Below, piece by piece: positions 16,856 to 26,322 of a DNA stretch of 58,933 nt. Every line of letters starts with the position of its first letter. Positions within the stretch are counted from its first letter, which is position 1. The DNA comes from JAFGSZ01 sp964492185 (GTDB taxonomy: Bacteria; Bacteroidota; Bacteroidia; Bacteroidales; UBA10428), in assembly GCA_964492185.1 (NCBI GenBank), contig CAZBJH010000005.1, forward strand, positions 1 to 58,933, in the 5' to 3' direction. The notes under the pieces were generated by a model. The model was not told the origin of the DNA. It worked only from the letters and a program-made list of their open reading frames with translations, and ran no database searches. The translations under genes and the position numbers were made by a program.

Positions 16856-19800
16856 ATGAACAGAAGAATAATTATCTTCCTCACGCTTATGATGAGTAAC
16901 TTTACTGCACTCGTGCAAGCACAAATAGATGCACGCCTGTTCCATCATCCTGATGTATCAGCCACGCGAATAACCTTTGCCTATGCCGACGACATCTGGG
17001 TAGTTGAAAAATCAGGCGGCCTTGCTCACCATCTCAGTTCACCTGCCGGTACCGAGCTGATGCCAAGGTTTTCACCTGACGGGAAAAATATTGCCTTCAC
17101 AGCAAATTACAATGGCAATAATGACGTTTATATTATCCCTTCACTTGGCGGTGTTCCCGAACAAAAAACCTGGCACGGGCATACCGACTGGGTCATTGAC
17201 TGGCATCCCGAAGGCAAAAATGTACTCTTTGCCACTTCACGCGAAAGCGGCCGCCAACGCTACAAACAATTTTTTCTTACCGGTGAAAACAACGGCCTGC
17301 CCGGGAAACTGCCATTAGCACACGCCGAATTCGGAAGCTTTTCCCCGGATGGTAAATACATTGCTTTTACCGACAAATCGAGAGTTAACAGAACCTGGAA
17401 AAGATATCGCGGAGGGATGGCACCGGATATATGGATCTTTAACCTTGAGGATCACAGCGCGGAAAATATTACCTCAAGTCCGGCTAATGATGAACTGCCT
17501 ATGTGGCACGAGGATAAGATATATTATATGTCTGACAAGGGACCGGGCAATCGTTTTAATATCTGGGTATATGACCTGAACACAAAACAACACCAGCAGG
17601 TTACTGAATTTTCTGATGCCGATATACATTTTCCTTCCATCGGTCCCGAAGATATCGTGTTTGAAGCAAACGGGAAGCTTTATCTTCTGAATCTCACTAC
17701 CATGGATTATAATCCGGTCGATATACAAGTAGTGTCCGACAAAAAATCGATAATGCCAAAAACCAAAAATGTTGAAAAATATATCCAGCACGCGTGGATC
17801 TCCCCGGGCGGAGAACGTGCAATTATTGAAACCCGGGGCGAATTGTTCTCTGTACCCGCTGAACACGGCTATATTAAAAACCTTACACAGACGCCAGGTA
17901 CCGCCGAACGGTTTCCGTCATGGTCACCCAATGGAAAGAAAATCGCTTACTGGAGCGACAGTACGGGCGAATATGAACTGACAGTGCTTGAAACCGAAAC
18001 CGGGAAAGCAAAAACACTCACCAGTTACGGTGCCGGATACCGTTATAAACTATACTGGTCACCGGACAGCAAAAAGATAGCCTTTGCCGATCAAACAATG
18101 AATATCTATGTGTATGATACGGAAACCAGGTCAACAAACAAGGTGGACAAAGGCTTATGGATGAGCCATGGCCCCCTGGAAAATTTCAGCGTGTCATGGT
18201 CGCCCGACAGCAAATGGATGGCCTATTCCCGGGGTATGAAAAACCGGAATCATGCTGTTTTTATATATAACGCGGAAGATCAGCAACTCAGGCAGGTAAC
18301 ATCGGCATTTTATTCCGATGGATTACCGGTATTCGATCCTGAAGGAAAATATCTTTTTATCCTTACAAGCAGACATATGAACCCTTTGTACAGTGATTTT
18401 GATAATGATTTTATCTATACCGGGAGCACTCAACTGGCTGCAATTCCGCTAACCAAAGAAATATCCTCTCCTGTTGAACCCAGAAACGATGATGTTACTG
18501 CCGAAGATGAAAAAGAAGAATATGAAAATGACAAGAAAAAGAACAATAAGAAAAAAGACAAAGGGAAAGATGATAACGAGGAAAAGGAAGAGGTAAAAAT
18601 AACTATTGATTTTGAGGGATTAGAAAAAAGAATAGAGCTGCTGCCTGTTGAACCCGGCAACTACAATAATCTGCAGGCTGCCAAAGGAAAGGTGATCTTT
18701 CGAAGTGTTCCTGAAACGGGTCCCGGAGAATCTCCCACTCCTGTTAAATACTACGATCTTGAAGAACGTGAAGAAAAAACACTGATAGATGATGCAGATT
18801 TCATCCTTGTCACGGCAAATGGTGAAAAAGCTCTGGTAGGTAAAAAAAATAATATGGCTGTCATTGAGATTAAGCCTGATCAAAAAATGGAAAAGATGCT
18901 ACGGTTAAAAGAAATGGAAATGACTGTGGACCCGAAAGAAGAATGGAAACAAATCTTTAATGATGCCTGGCGCCTTGAAAGGGACTATTTTTATGATAAG
19001 AATATGCACGGCGTTAACTGGGAAGCTGTCAGGCAACATTATTCAGTATTGCTGGATATGGCAATCACACGATTTGATGTTAATTATGTGCTCGGTGAAA
19101 TGATTGCTGAACTTAGTGCTTCCCACACCTACAGGTGGGGTGGTGATGCTGAAAATGCTAACCGTATGAATGTAGGATACCTGGGTATTGACTGGGAAAT
19201 TGATAATGGGTATTACCGTATCAAAAAGTTTATAGAAGGTGCATCGTGGGATGCAGAAGTTTATTCACCTTTGCAGGCTCCCGGACTTAATATTGAGGCA
19301 GGCAGCTATATTCTTGCCGTAAACGGCAATATCCTTGATATTAACAAAGAACCTTATGCTGCTTTCCAGGGATTAGCTGACAAAACAGTGGAGTTACTGA
19401 TCAATGATAAACCTTCCAAAGAAGGAGCAAGGAAAGTTGTTGTAAAAACTCTTGGAAATGAGAACCGTTTAAGGCATCTGTCATGGATTGAACATAATAG
19501 AAAAATAGTTGATGATTCTACAGGTGGCTCGGCAGGATATATATATGTCAGAAGTACCGGTATTGATGGGCAAAATGAACTTATGCGGCAGTTTGCAGCA
19601 CAGTGGGACAAAGAAGCACTGATAATTGATGAGCGGTTTAACAGTGGTGGACAAATACCCGACCGATTCATAGAATTATTGAACAGGCCACCCCTGGCAT
19701 ACTGGGCTGTGAGGGATGGAAAAGACTGGCAGTGGCCCCCCATCGCACATTTTGGTCCCAAAGTAATGCTCATCAACGGATGGAGCGGGTCAGGCGGTGA

Positions 19801-20125
19801 TGCATTCCCCGATTTTTTTCGTAAAACCGGCCTCGGACCGCTTATAGGGTCAAGAACATGGGGCGGGTTGATAGGTATGTCGGGTGTACCGCAATTGATA
19901 GACGGTGGAATGGTAACAGTACCCACGTTCAGAATGTATAACCAGGATGGCAAATGGTTCCGTGAAGGATATGGCGTTAAACCTGATATAGATGTTTATG
20001 AAGATCCCTCCCGGCTGGCTAAAGGTTATGATCCACAACTGGAAAAAGCCATTGAGGTGATAAAGGAAAAACTGGAGAGTGATCCGTATATTCCGCCTGA
20101 AAAACCGGCTTATGAGAAGAGATAA
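16856..20125 (+). CDS. Tricorn-like S41-family protease, exported
   Basis: 1089 aa, the usual size of tricorn homologues. A signal peptide (about residues 1-22, ending VQAQ) is followed by TolB/PD40-type propeller blades through about residue 530, with repeated SPDGK or SPDSK turns (PRFSPDGKNIAFTANYNGNND; SWSPNGKKIAYWS). Residues about 545-580 are a highly charged Glu/Lys linker. The C-terminal half holds the tricorn core, a PDZ-like region (near GSYILAVNGNILDI) and the S41 catalytic domain. SASHTY (about 750) and the nucleophile in NGWSGSGGDAF (Ser about 979) fit the tricorn active-site pattern. It probably degrades peptides in the periplasm. A MITE sits in its promoter region. Confidence 0.92.
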   Translation: MNRRIIIFLTLMMSNFTALVQAQIDARLFHHPDVSATRITFAYADDIWVVEKSGGLAHHLSSPAGTELMPRFSPDGKNIAFTANYNGNNDVYIIPSLGGVPEQKTWHGHTDWVIDWHPEGKNVLFATSRESGRQRYKQFFLTGENNGLPGKLPLAHAEFGSFSPDGKYIAFTDKSRVNRTWKRYRGGMAPDIWIFNLEDHSAENITSSPANDELPMWHEDKIYYMSDKGPGNRFNIWVYDLNTKQHQQVTEFSDADIHFPSIGPEDIVFEANGKLYLLNLTTMDYNPVDIQVVSDKKSIMPKTKNVEKYIQHAWISPGGERAIIETRGELFSVPAEHGYIKNLTQTPGTAERFPSWSPNGKKIAYWSDSTGEYELTVLETETGKAKTLTSYGAGYRYKLYWSPDSKKIAFADQTMNIYVYDTETRSTNKVDKGLWMSHGPLENFSVSWSPDSKWMAYSRGMKNRNHAVFIYNAEDQQLRQVTSAFYSDGLPVFDPEGKYLFILTSRHMNPLYSDFDNDFIYTGSTQLAAIPLTKEISSPVEPRNDDVTAEDEKEEYENDKKKNNKKKDKGKDDNEEKEEVKITIDFEGLEKRIELLPVEPGNYNNLQAAKGKVIFRSVPETGPGESPTPVKYYDLEEREEKTLIDDADFILVTANGEKALVGKKNNMAVIEIKPDQKMEKMLRLKEMEMTVDPKEEWKQIFNDAWRLERDYFYDKNMHGVNWEAVRQHYSVLLDMAITRFDVNYVLGEMIAELSASHTYRWGGDAENANRMNVGYLGIDWEIDNGYYRIKKFIEGASWDAEVYSPLQAPGLNIEAGSYILAVNGNILDINKEPYAAFQGLADKTVELLINDKPSKEGARKVVVKTLGNENRLRHLSWIEHNRKIVDDSTGGSAGYIYVRSTGIDGQNELMRQFAAQWDKEALIIDERFNSGGQIPDRFIELLNRPPLAYWAVRDGKDWQWPPIAHFGPKVMLINGWSGSGGDAFPDFFRKTGLGPLIGSRTWGGLIGMSGVPQLIDGGMVTVPTFRMYNQDGKWFREGYGVKPDIDVYEDPSRLAKGYDPQLEKAIEVIKEKLESDPYIPPEKPAYEKR

Positions 20126-20227
20126 TAATAAAGGTTTTGAGGGCTTAAAAACTTTAATATAGAATATTATTGTTTTTATATTTCCTCCCGCAAGCCTGGG
20201 TTTCGGACTGCCCGCGTGGCAGTTCGA

Positions 20228-20258
20228 CTAACTTTTTGGCTACCACCCAAAAAGTTAG
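20228..20258. repeat. 12-bp inverted repeat
   Basis: CTAACTTTTTGG and CCAAAAAGTTAG are exact inverse copies separated by 7 nt. It lies about 100 nt beyond the protease stop and could act as a terminator, but no T run follows directly. Confidence 0.6.
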
Positions 20259-20269
20259 CAAAAAGGTCA

Positions 20270-20421
20270 CCGTTCCATAAAAATCGCTTGGTTTACCACG
20301 GAAGGCTTTCTCCTTGCGGAACCCAAACTCACTCCTCCCTCGTCGTCGCTCGGACAGGGTTCCTCCAGGGCTGCCGCGACGAAAACCTTCCTTGAAATCG
20401 TACGCGATTTTTATGAGACGG
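20270..20421. repeat. 152-nt foldback (long imperfect inverted repeat)
   Basis: The outer arms CCGTTCCATAAAAATCGC and GCGATTTTTATGAGACGG pair at 16 of 18 positions. Inner arms GGAAGGCTTTC (20300) and GAAAACCTTCC (20381) pair at 10 of 11. The layout resembles a decayed foldback element or a large RNA hairpin. Confidence 0.55.
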
Positions 20422-20604
20422 GTCCCGCTACTGCAAATCTATTTGCTAATTTTAATGAAAGTGGGCTTCGCGAAACGCCGGCTTCCTTCTGTCATAGCAC
20501 AGCTTAACATATACAACGTAAGTCCTTACGGTAATATCCTTTTCAAATAAACCAACAACAGAACAGGACCCCCGCCTTCAGGATTTTCCGTTAAAAAAAA
20601 TTTA

Positions 20605-20673
20605 AGGTGATCACCGTTAAGAAAATCGAGCTGTCCGACGTAAGGAGTTCCCGATTTTTAGGTGAGCACCTTG
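20605..20673. repeat. 69-nt hairpin
   Basis: AAGGTGATCACC and GGTGAGCACCTT pair at 11 of 12 positions. A second inner pair, AAAATCG/CGATTTT, extends the stem. It lies within the repeat-rich region. Confidence 0.5.
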
Positions 20674-20849
20674 ATTTTTTAGGAAAATCCTGTCAGCGGC
20701 GGCGTTTTTTGCTTACTTTTCTTCGCCCTAGCAAAAAAGGAAGTCGAACCGCTTGGGGAGCGGTTCGTAACAATTGGCCCTCGAGGGGCATTATTGAATA
20801 AAACAATCCTTTTAAAGAGCTGTTTTTAAACCCTAAAAATCTTTATTTA

Positions 20850-21266
20850 TCAATCAATAAGCCATTCCAACGCACTTTTTTCATCTTTGAAAAAAAGAAA
20901 AGGTAATTCGAACTTCCGGGTTCGCGTAAATATATGGTTCAAATAATATTTTTTAAAAATATTGCCGTCAAAAATTGCACAACCTTTTTTCAGTCCCCGT
21001 TCTATTGCCATAGGCAAAGCTACGTCCTCAAACCATTTACGTTCATTGGGACCCACAATTTTCTGTTTTCGAATATCGGATAAGAAATAATCAACCCGGT
21101 GTGTGTCCGCGTATTTAAGCCCGGTAAGAAATGCTTCACGGTACTGAGGACCGGAAACATTTCCTTTCCAGGTAAACTTCATTAGTTTATACCCTGAACT
21201 GTATTCAATAATTACATAGTCCGTCTCCCTCACAACTGTAAGGTTTTCCAGAATAATTTGATGCAT
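20850..21266 (-). CDS. SpoIIAA/STAS-like small protein
   Basis: 138 aa. The pattern of a short N-terminal strand set (YVIIEYSSGYKLMKFTWKGN), a helix (QYREAFLTGLKYADTHRVDYFLSDIRKQ), then WFEDVALPMAIERGLKK and KYYLNHIF resembles small SpoIIAA/STAS-type proteins common in Bacteroidota. These often begin with YREAF-like helices and a LxDxR strand. No signal peptide or membrane segment is seen, so it is cytoplasmic. Function is unknown. It lies near the FecR/sigma locus, but with 89 nt to the next gene and its own start it may be independent. Confidence 0.6.
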   Translation of the reverse strand: MHQIILENLTVVRETDYVIIEYSSGYKLMKFTWKGNVSGPQYREAFLTGLKYADTHRVDYFLSDIRKQKIVGPNERKWFEDVALPMAIERGLKKGCAIFDGNIFKKYYLNHIFTRTRKFELPFLFFKDEKSALEWLID

Positions 21267-21355
21267 TGTATCATGGTTGAATTAGGTTGAATGAAAATAC
21301 AAAAAAATATTGAATATCCGCGGAAGTAAAGAATATATTTTGTGAAACTTAATAC

Positions 21356-22945
21356 CTATTCATCTAAAGAAAGATTCTGAAAAGTCTTTTTCAGGCTTTC
21401 AGAAGGCTTTATATAATTATACTGCTCCCAGAAATCTTCATCATAGCTACCCAACTGTTCCGAAAAGAAATCATGTGTCCGCGCGCGTTCCCTGAACGGG
21501 AAACGTCCTATATCTTCCTTATTTACATCAGTAACCACCATTTCTGAAATAATTGTGTATTGTGAAGAAAACAATTGTCTTTTTTTCCTGATACGGAACG
21601 TGGTTTCACTACGCAGGTAATTAAGATAATATCTGTTGTTTATCTCTGAATAATCAATCCTGTACCGTGCACTTGTCGGCCTGACCCTTAACCTGCGTGG
21701 TTTACTTAACACAAGGAAGCCCGAGGCCTTTTTAATACCATTCCTGTTTAATTTGAATTCTGCACGTTTTATTGCCAGAGAATTAATATCAATGTATATC
21801 GTACCATCGTATATAGCGTCACCTGTCTCTGTGATGCCCTCAAATTCAATTACATAAGTGCTTTTATTATTAAAAAAGACAATATCACTCGTATTATATT
21901 TATAAGCCCTGAAAAAATCCGGGTTTAAAAACTCGGGGGGATTCTTCACTATATCAAGCAGGAGGCTTGTATATAAACCCGCCTTAATTTTCACTGAAAC
22001 CGTATCAAGACGGCTTGCATCAATTACCTGCCTTCCTTTCAGGATTTTGATCTGATCCCGTTCAAGTCCGGTATATGAAGCTTTGTATATTTTCAGTGCG
22101 GCTTCGGCAACAGCTACAAAATTATTGAATTTCTTTACGGTTTCACGATAGAAAGTGGTCATGCCTGCAGGATCAACAGGGTAATTATGTCTGATATTAT
22201 CCCTCGCCCCCCGGATAAGCTGCAGGGGGTCGGCATTACGGATTATCACTTCTTCAATGGGAATATAATCCGTTGGCAGCCTGATAGTATGGTCTGTTTG
22301 AAGAAACTTGTATACATACATAACCACAGGCTTATAACCCATGCTGGATACCCATATTGAGTCATTTAACCGTTCGGGAGGCAGTTTTAAAATAAAATCA
22401 CCATCCTCATTGGTGATTGTTCCGGTATGTTCACCAACGATGCCCACTGTAGCATAAGGTACCGGCCGGTGAGTTTGTGCATCAACAACTTCCCCCCTGA
22501 CTTTTATAAAGGTGGATGAATATTGAAAATTTCCGGTATCGGATGCAACTTTATGTTCCCTGTAAATGACAACCTGGTTGCCAATTCTTTTAAAGTTCAA
22601 TGTTGTATCAGGAATAAGGATATTCAGTACCCGGATCAGCGGCTGTTCATCAATATCTGCATTAACCCGCCGTGATGCATCAATAAGATCGGCATTGTAT
22701 GAAAAGTATAATCCTGTTTGTTCGCTTATCCTCAATAAGGTATTATAGATACTCTCCCCGGAACTAATACTTACTGATTGATTCATCAGGGAATCCTGGG
22801 AATATAAAACAGGTGTAACTATTAATAGTGCTGAAAACAAAGAAAGCTCCAAGAAAAACTTTCTCATCACATGAATAAAGCTTGTGGTTTTAGGATTATC
22901 AGTATCATGATCATAAACATAACCGGTTCTGAATATATTTATCAT
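21356..22945 (-). CDS. STN + carboxypeptidase-regulatory-domain protein (no TonB barrel)
   Basis: 529 aa. After a signal sequence (FSALLIVTPVLYSQ) comes a secretin/TonB short N-terminal (STN) domain (GESIYNTLLRISEQTGLYFSY, about 60-135). A CarboxypepD_reg domain follows (VRGEVVDAQTHRPVPYATVG, about 150-230), then a 290-residue part shared with the protein encoded at 24541-25836 (TTFYRETVKK; SLLLDIVKNPPEFL; IKPSES). No plug or beta-barrel follows. The first 26 residues precede the signal peptide, so the true start may be the internal ATG at 22867. It sits 9 nt behind the FecR gene and is likely its outer-membrane or periplasmic partner. Confidence 0.75.
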   Translation of the reverse strand: MINIFRTGYVYDHDTDNPKTTSFIHVMRKFFLELSLFSALLIVTPVLYSQDSLMNQSVSISSGESIYNTLLRISEQTGLYFSYNADLIDASRRVNADIDEQPLIRVLNILIPDTTLNFKRIGNQVVIYREHKVASDTGNFQYSSTFIKVRGEVVDAQTHRPVPYATVGIVGEHTGTITNEDGDFILKLPPERLNDSIWVSSMGYKPVVMYVYKFLQTDHTIRLPTDYIPIEEVIIRNADPLQLIRGARDNIRHNYPVDPAGMTTFYRETVKKFNNFVAVAEAALKIYKASYTGLERDQIKILKGRQVIDASRLDTVSVKIKAGLYTSLLLDIVKNPPEFLNPDFFRAYKYNTSDIVFFNNKSTYVIEFEGITETGDAIYDGTIYIDINSLAIKRAEFKLNRNGIKKASGFLVLSKPRRLRVRPTSARYRIDYSEINNRYYLNYLRSETTFRIRKKRQLFSSQYTIISEMVVTDVNKEDIGRFPFRERARTHDFFSEQLGSYDEDFWEQYNYIKPSESLKKTFQNLSLDE

Positions 22946-22954
22946 ATAAACCGT

Positions 22955-23851
22955 TTATCCTTCGTTAATAAGTAAAATGTTATCTTTCGATATTTTAACA
23001 TTAAGTGAAAAAGTTAGTTCAATTGCACCAAGCACGCTATCCAGAGGCTGATTATCAATTATTGCCGTATATTTCAGATTACCCGGACACGACGGATCCA
23101 GCTTTATATCACTGTGATACACTTTCGACAGTACAGCCACAACCTCTCTTAATGGTGTTTCGTTAAAAACCAGTTTCCTGGTTCTCCAGGCCATGTAATT
23201 AACATCAGCATTTCGGTGTTTTGTTATCCGGTCCCTGTCAAGCATGCCGATTTCACCCGGTTCAAGTAATACTCCCTCTCCCTTTACCCTGCTGTTTAAA
23301 AGCTTTACCTTACCGCTTTCGATAAATACTTCGAGTTGTGCGTTTTCCGGCCTGGTATTAACATTAAAAGATGTTCCCACAACCTCAATACGGGCATTAC
23401 CCGTAAGAATAACAAAGGGAATGTTATTATCCGGGGCTACATTAAAAAATGCCTCACCGTTCATTTCCACAATACGAATACCTTCCTTTGCCTTCCTTGA
23501 ATAAGTGAGTTTTGAATCTTCATTCAGGAACACCTCGGTACCATCAGCCAGCACAGTATTATACAATTCTTTTTTGTTTGTCGCAATGGTATTGTCAGCA
23601 GATTTCAGGTATTCATCAAACACATATTCCTTGAATCCCCATGCCATGGCAACCAGGACCAAAACAGCCGCGACCAGCCTGACAAAGTTTTTTCCCCTGT
23701 TCAAAGGATTGGTATACAACATGCCGGCATCAGGTTCTTTATCCAATATTCTCTCTTTCACGTTCATCCATGCCTGATCAACATCAACTATCAAAGGATC
23801 ATTACCGGCATTTTTATTGTCCAGGTTTGTTTTCACGTCTGTACTGCTCAT
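22955..23851 (-). CDS. FecR-type anti-sigma factor
   Basis: 298 aa. A cytoplasmic N-terminal segment (about 1-55) would bind the sigma factor. One membrane helix follows (FVRLVAAVLVLVAMAWGF), then the periplasmic FecR domain (NTVLADGTEVFLNEDSKLTY; GEAFFNVAPDNNIPFVILTG; VVGTSFNVNT) and the C-terminal DUF4974-like part (FNETPLREVVAVLSKVYHSDI). In this family the periplasmic part receives a signal from an outer-membrane protein and releases the sigma factor. It lies 19 nt downstream of the ECF sigma gene and 9 nt upstream of the STN protein gene: a three-gene unit. Confidence 0.93.
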   Translation of the reverse strand: MSSTDVKTNLDNKNAGNDPLIVDVDQAWMNVKERILDKEPDAGMLYTNPLNRGKNFVRLVAAVLVLVAMAWGFKEYVFDEYLKSADNTIATNKKELYNTVLADGTEVFLNEDSKLTYSRKAKEGIRIVEMNGEAFFNVAPDNNIPFVILTGNARIEVVGTSFNVNTRPENAQLEVFIESGKVKLLNSRVKGEGVLLEPGEIGMLDRDRITKHRNADVNYMAWRTRKLVFNETPLREVVAVLSKVYHSDIKLDPSCPGNLKYTAIIDNQPLDSVLGAIELTFSLNVKISKDNILLINEG

Positions 23852-23870
23852 TTATGATTAATTAATGTGT

Positions 23871-24425
23871 TTAATCCGTTTCGACATAATCTTTCAGGTT
23901 TTCACGAAAAAGCTTTAATGCTCTTGCCATATTGGCTTCCACGGTTTTTATCGAAACAGCCATTCTTTCAGCAATTTCACGATATTTTAATCCCTCAAAA
24001 CGACTAAGGTTAAAGATCATTCTCGTTTTTTCAGGAAGTGCATTCAATGTTTTATCGATAATTTCTTCAAGCTCATCAGTATTGACCCTTTCCGAGGCAT
24101 CCAAACCGGATTCCTGTCCGGTAGTATACCGAATATGATTTTCATACTTCTTCTCCACCGCCTTATGTTCCAGATATAGAAGGCAGTTATTATGTACCGA
24201 CCGGTATAAATAAGAACGAATTGACGATGTAATAGCTAATTTTTTTCTGTTTTCCCAAATTTTTAAGAACAGATCCTGTACAATTTCCTCTGCCTGATCC
24301 ATATCTTTGATATATCGGAATGCATAACCGCATAATTTAGCATAATAATTCCTGAACAGGGATTCGAATGCCTTCAGATCACCTCTCCTGATCCTTTGCA
24401 GTAAAATCATTTCAGGGAGATTCAT
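23871..24425 (-). CDS. ECF RNA polymerase sigma factor (Bacteroidota FecI-like)
   Basis: About 184 aa. Region 2 is visible (LKAFESLFRNYYAKLCGYAFRY; DQAEEIVQDLFLKIWENR), a short linker follows, and region 4 ends the protein (LNALPEKTRMIFNLSRFEGLKYREIAERMAVSIKTVEANM). Both domains are intact, unlike the truncated relative at 45233. A TTG six codons upstream lies almost at the predicted transcription start, so the ATG is preferred. It is probably held inactive by the FecR protein encoded next. Confidence 0.92.
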   Translation of the reverse strand: MNLPEMILLQRIRRGDLKAFESLFRNYYAKLCGYAFRYIKDMDQAEEIVQDLFLKIWENRKKLAITSSIRSYLYRSVHNNCLLYLEHKAVEKKYENHIRYTTGQESGLDASERVNTDELEEIIDKTLNALPEKTRMIFNLSRFEGLKYREIAERMAVSIKTVEANMARALKLFRENLKDYVETD

Positions 24426-24452
24426 ATGCCTCTCTTTATACAATCAACATGT

Positions 24453-24460
24453 CAAAGATA
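24453..24460 (-). promoter_or_regulatory. Candidate -7 box for the sigma-FecR operon
   Basis: TATCTTTG on the minus strand is a full TAnnTTTG match, 28 nt upstream of the ATG of the ECF sigma gene. It therefore separates that operon from the carboxypeptidase-domain gene upstream. Confidence 0.5.
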
Positions 24461-24540
24461 CGGAATTTCCTGACTCCATTGCAGGCAGGTACAATTGAAT
24501 TGTCCCCGGGAAACATCCGTAAAATGTTTCACTTTCCCTT

Positions 24541-25836
24541 CTAATACATCTGTCTTTCAAGTCTTCTGTTTAAACGGGCTATTGCCGATTCGATTGATTC
24601 ATCCGGTTTGATCGTATTATATTCACCCCAATAATCCTCATCGAGAAAATAGTTCACCTGCTCGGCAAAAACATCTGAAAGTTTAGCTGATTCCCGTGCT
24701 TTGTACTTTTCAATATTAGTGGAATCACTGTCTGTTACCGCCATTTCAAGCATAGTTGTATATCTCGATTTAAACAACTTTCTTTTCCATTTGCAACTGA
24801 AATTCAACTCGGTCCGCACATGGTTCAGCTGCCATTTGCCATCCAGCTTTCTGTAGTTGACCAGATAATGCGCTCCTTCCACGTCCACTTTCATGTTTAA
24901 GGGTCGTTTACGTACCAGCTCGGAGGCAGCATTCTCAAGCCCTGTTTCACTCAAACTGAATTCAAGTCCTGAAATAGCAAGATTACCGGCATCCAGATAA
25001 ATCTTACCTGCATATAAAGGGTAATCAATGTCTTTCTTTTGATCGAATGAGATCACATAGGTCTGCCTGTTGTCCACCTCAATGATACCTGAAAATTTAT
25101 AATCGTAATATATCATATATTCTTCACTCAGCAGACTGGCCGGATTTTTAACCACATCGAGCAATACACTGGTTTTTGGACCACCCTGCAGTTTAAACAG
25201 CACGGTATCCATTTTCTTCACATCCATGCTCTTTCTGCCTTTATATATTTTAACCCTGTCATAATCAAAACTATTTGAATACCCGGATTTATATATATCA
25301 AGCACTGCTTCGGAAATTGATACGTAATGACGGTTTTGTTTAATCGTTTCCCGGTAGAATGAAGTGAACATAAGCGGGTTTGTTCTGTAATTTTCAGGAA
25401 TTTTCGCTTTAGCCAGCCTTAAAAGATCATTTGGATCATCTGTTCGGATCACTACCTCCCTGATAGGAATCGGTGAAGGAATTAACTTTATCAGAATATC
25501 CTTTTTGTCCAATTCATTAAAAGGAACCGCATAATCTCTATACCCAATGTAGGATATACCAAGTTTACCTTCAACTTTTTCTTTTGGGACTTTAAAAAGG
25601 AATTCACCATCGGAATTTGTCACTGTGCCAAGGCTGGTACCTTCTTTATACACACTGGCAAAAATAACAGGTTTTTCAGATTCACTATCCACTACCTTAC
25701 CTGAAAAAGTGACAAATGAAACTGTATCACTGTCTGTTTTTTCATTGTTTACTGCTTTTGTATTAACACTAAAAGCCATTACCATTGCTATAGTTAAAGC
25801 AATTGTAAATCCTGATTTTTTTATTTTTTGTATCAT
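24541..25836 (-). CDS. Carboxypeptidase-regulatory-domain protein, paralogue of 21356-22945
   Basis: 431 aa. A signal peptide (about residues 1-29, ending NTKA) precedes a CarboxypepD_reg domain (FVTFSGKVVDSESEKPVIFA; TNSDGEFLFKVP). The remaining 300 residues share blocks in the same order with the STN protein of this locus: FTSFYRETIKQ, VLLDVVKNPASLL, LVNYRKLDGKW, and a C-terminal EDYWGEYNTIKPDES. It lacks the STN domain. A separate promoter follows for the sigma gene, yet the shared architecture suggests the two proteins act in the same envelope process. The substrate or process is unknown. Confidence 0.8.
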   Translation of the reverse strand: MIQKIKKSGFTIALTIAMVMAFSVNTKAVNNEKTDSDTVSFVTFSGKVVDSESEKPVIFASVYKEGTSLGTVTNSDGEFLFKVPKEKVEGKLGISYIGYRDYAVPFNELDKKDILIKLIPSPIPIREVVIRTDDPNDLLRLAKAKIPENYRTNPLMFTSFYRETIKQNRHYVSISEAVLDIYKSGYSNSFDYDRVKIYKGRKSMDVKKMDTVLFKLQGGPKTSVLLDVVKNPASLLSEEYMIYYDYKFSGIIEVDNRQTYVISFDQKKDIDYPLYAGKIYLDAGNLAISGLEFSLSETGLENAASELVRKRPLNMKVDVEGAHYLVNYRKLDGKWQLNHVRTELNFSCKWKRKLFKSRYTTMLEMAVTDSDSTNIEKYKARESAKLSDVFAEQVNYFLDEDYWGEYNTIKPDESIESAIARLNRRLERQMY

Positions 25837-25968
25837 ATCTTTTGATTTATATTGTTATTAATTTCTAAAAATATTTCCTTCTGTTATTAAGATAGGAACA
25901 GGTACTTTTACCCTATTTAAAAAAAAAAAATTACATTTGAATCATTATTGAACCTATATGATGAATCT

Positions 25969-25998
25969 TTAGACCCGCGAAGCCAATAGTGCAGGTAA
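25969..25998 (+). repeat. Short dispersed repeat, copy 3
   Basis: TTAGACCCGCGAAGCCAATA followed by GTGCAGGTAA matches the copies at 4210, 5074 and 45973. It lies 35 nt upstream of a MITE. Confidence 0.5.
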
Positions 25999-26033
25999 AA
26001 TGAAGTAAAGATGAAATTCCTGGAAAAATAAAT

Positions 26034-26198
26034 AGAGTCCGTCTATAAATTAGTCAAAATGTTTAACCGTACATGTGTCTGTTCAGAAGGTTCCATTTGC
26101 AAGGCTCGCGCGGTCCGGAAACGCGGAGTTTACCAGTCGTAAACGAGCAATTTTCGGACAAGCGTAACGCGGCAAATGGGACTTTATGGACAGACACT
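26034..26198 (+). mobile_element. MITE type 1, copy C (165 bp), TSD AAAT
   Basis: The best-preserved type 1 element. It starts AGAGTCCGTCTATAAATT and ends ACTTTATGGACAGACACT, with AAAT on both sides (26030-26033, 26199-26202). The internal palindrome pairs CCATTTGC with GCAAATGG, GTTTAC with GTAAAC, and GTCCG with CGGAC. It lies upstream of the arabinose block. Confidence 0.88.
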
Positions 26199-26268
26199 AA
26201 ATAGAAGGTTTTGATCATTATATGTTATACGCTTTCTGTTAAAAATTGCTAATAAACAATATGATCCC

Positions 26269-26287
26269 ATTTAGAATATTTCTAAAT
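26269..26287. promoter_or_regulatory. Palindrome upstream of SSS transporter, candidate operator
   Basis: ATTTAGAA-TAT-TTCTAAAT is a perfect 8-bp-arm inverted repeat about 95 nt before the transporter start. Confidence 0.35.
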
Positions 26288-26322
26288 AACACGCGGGCAT
26301 CTAATTATTATTATTAGAATAT

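Larger units (their letters stand above)
20126..20849. other. Repeat-rich non-coding region
   Basis: About 720 nt without a credible gene. It holds several independent inverted repeats: AACTTTTTGG-type arms near 20228, a 152-nt foldback at 20270-20421, a hairpin at 20605-20673, and a small CCGCTTGGGGAGCGG stem near 20750. It is richer in G+C than the flanking intergenic DNA. The short open frames inside it look like chance frames in repeat sequence. Confidence 0.6.

Noticed and set aside
20314..20550. A 78-codon frame in the gap after the tricorn-like gene
   Set aside because: It crosses a foldback arm, is rich in Arg/Pro from G+C-rich repeat sequence, and matches no family I know.
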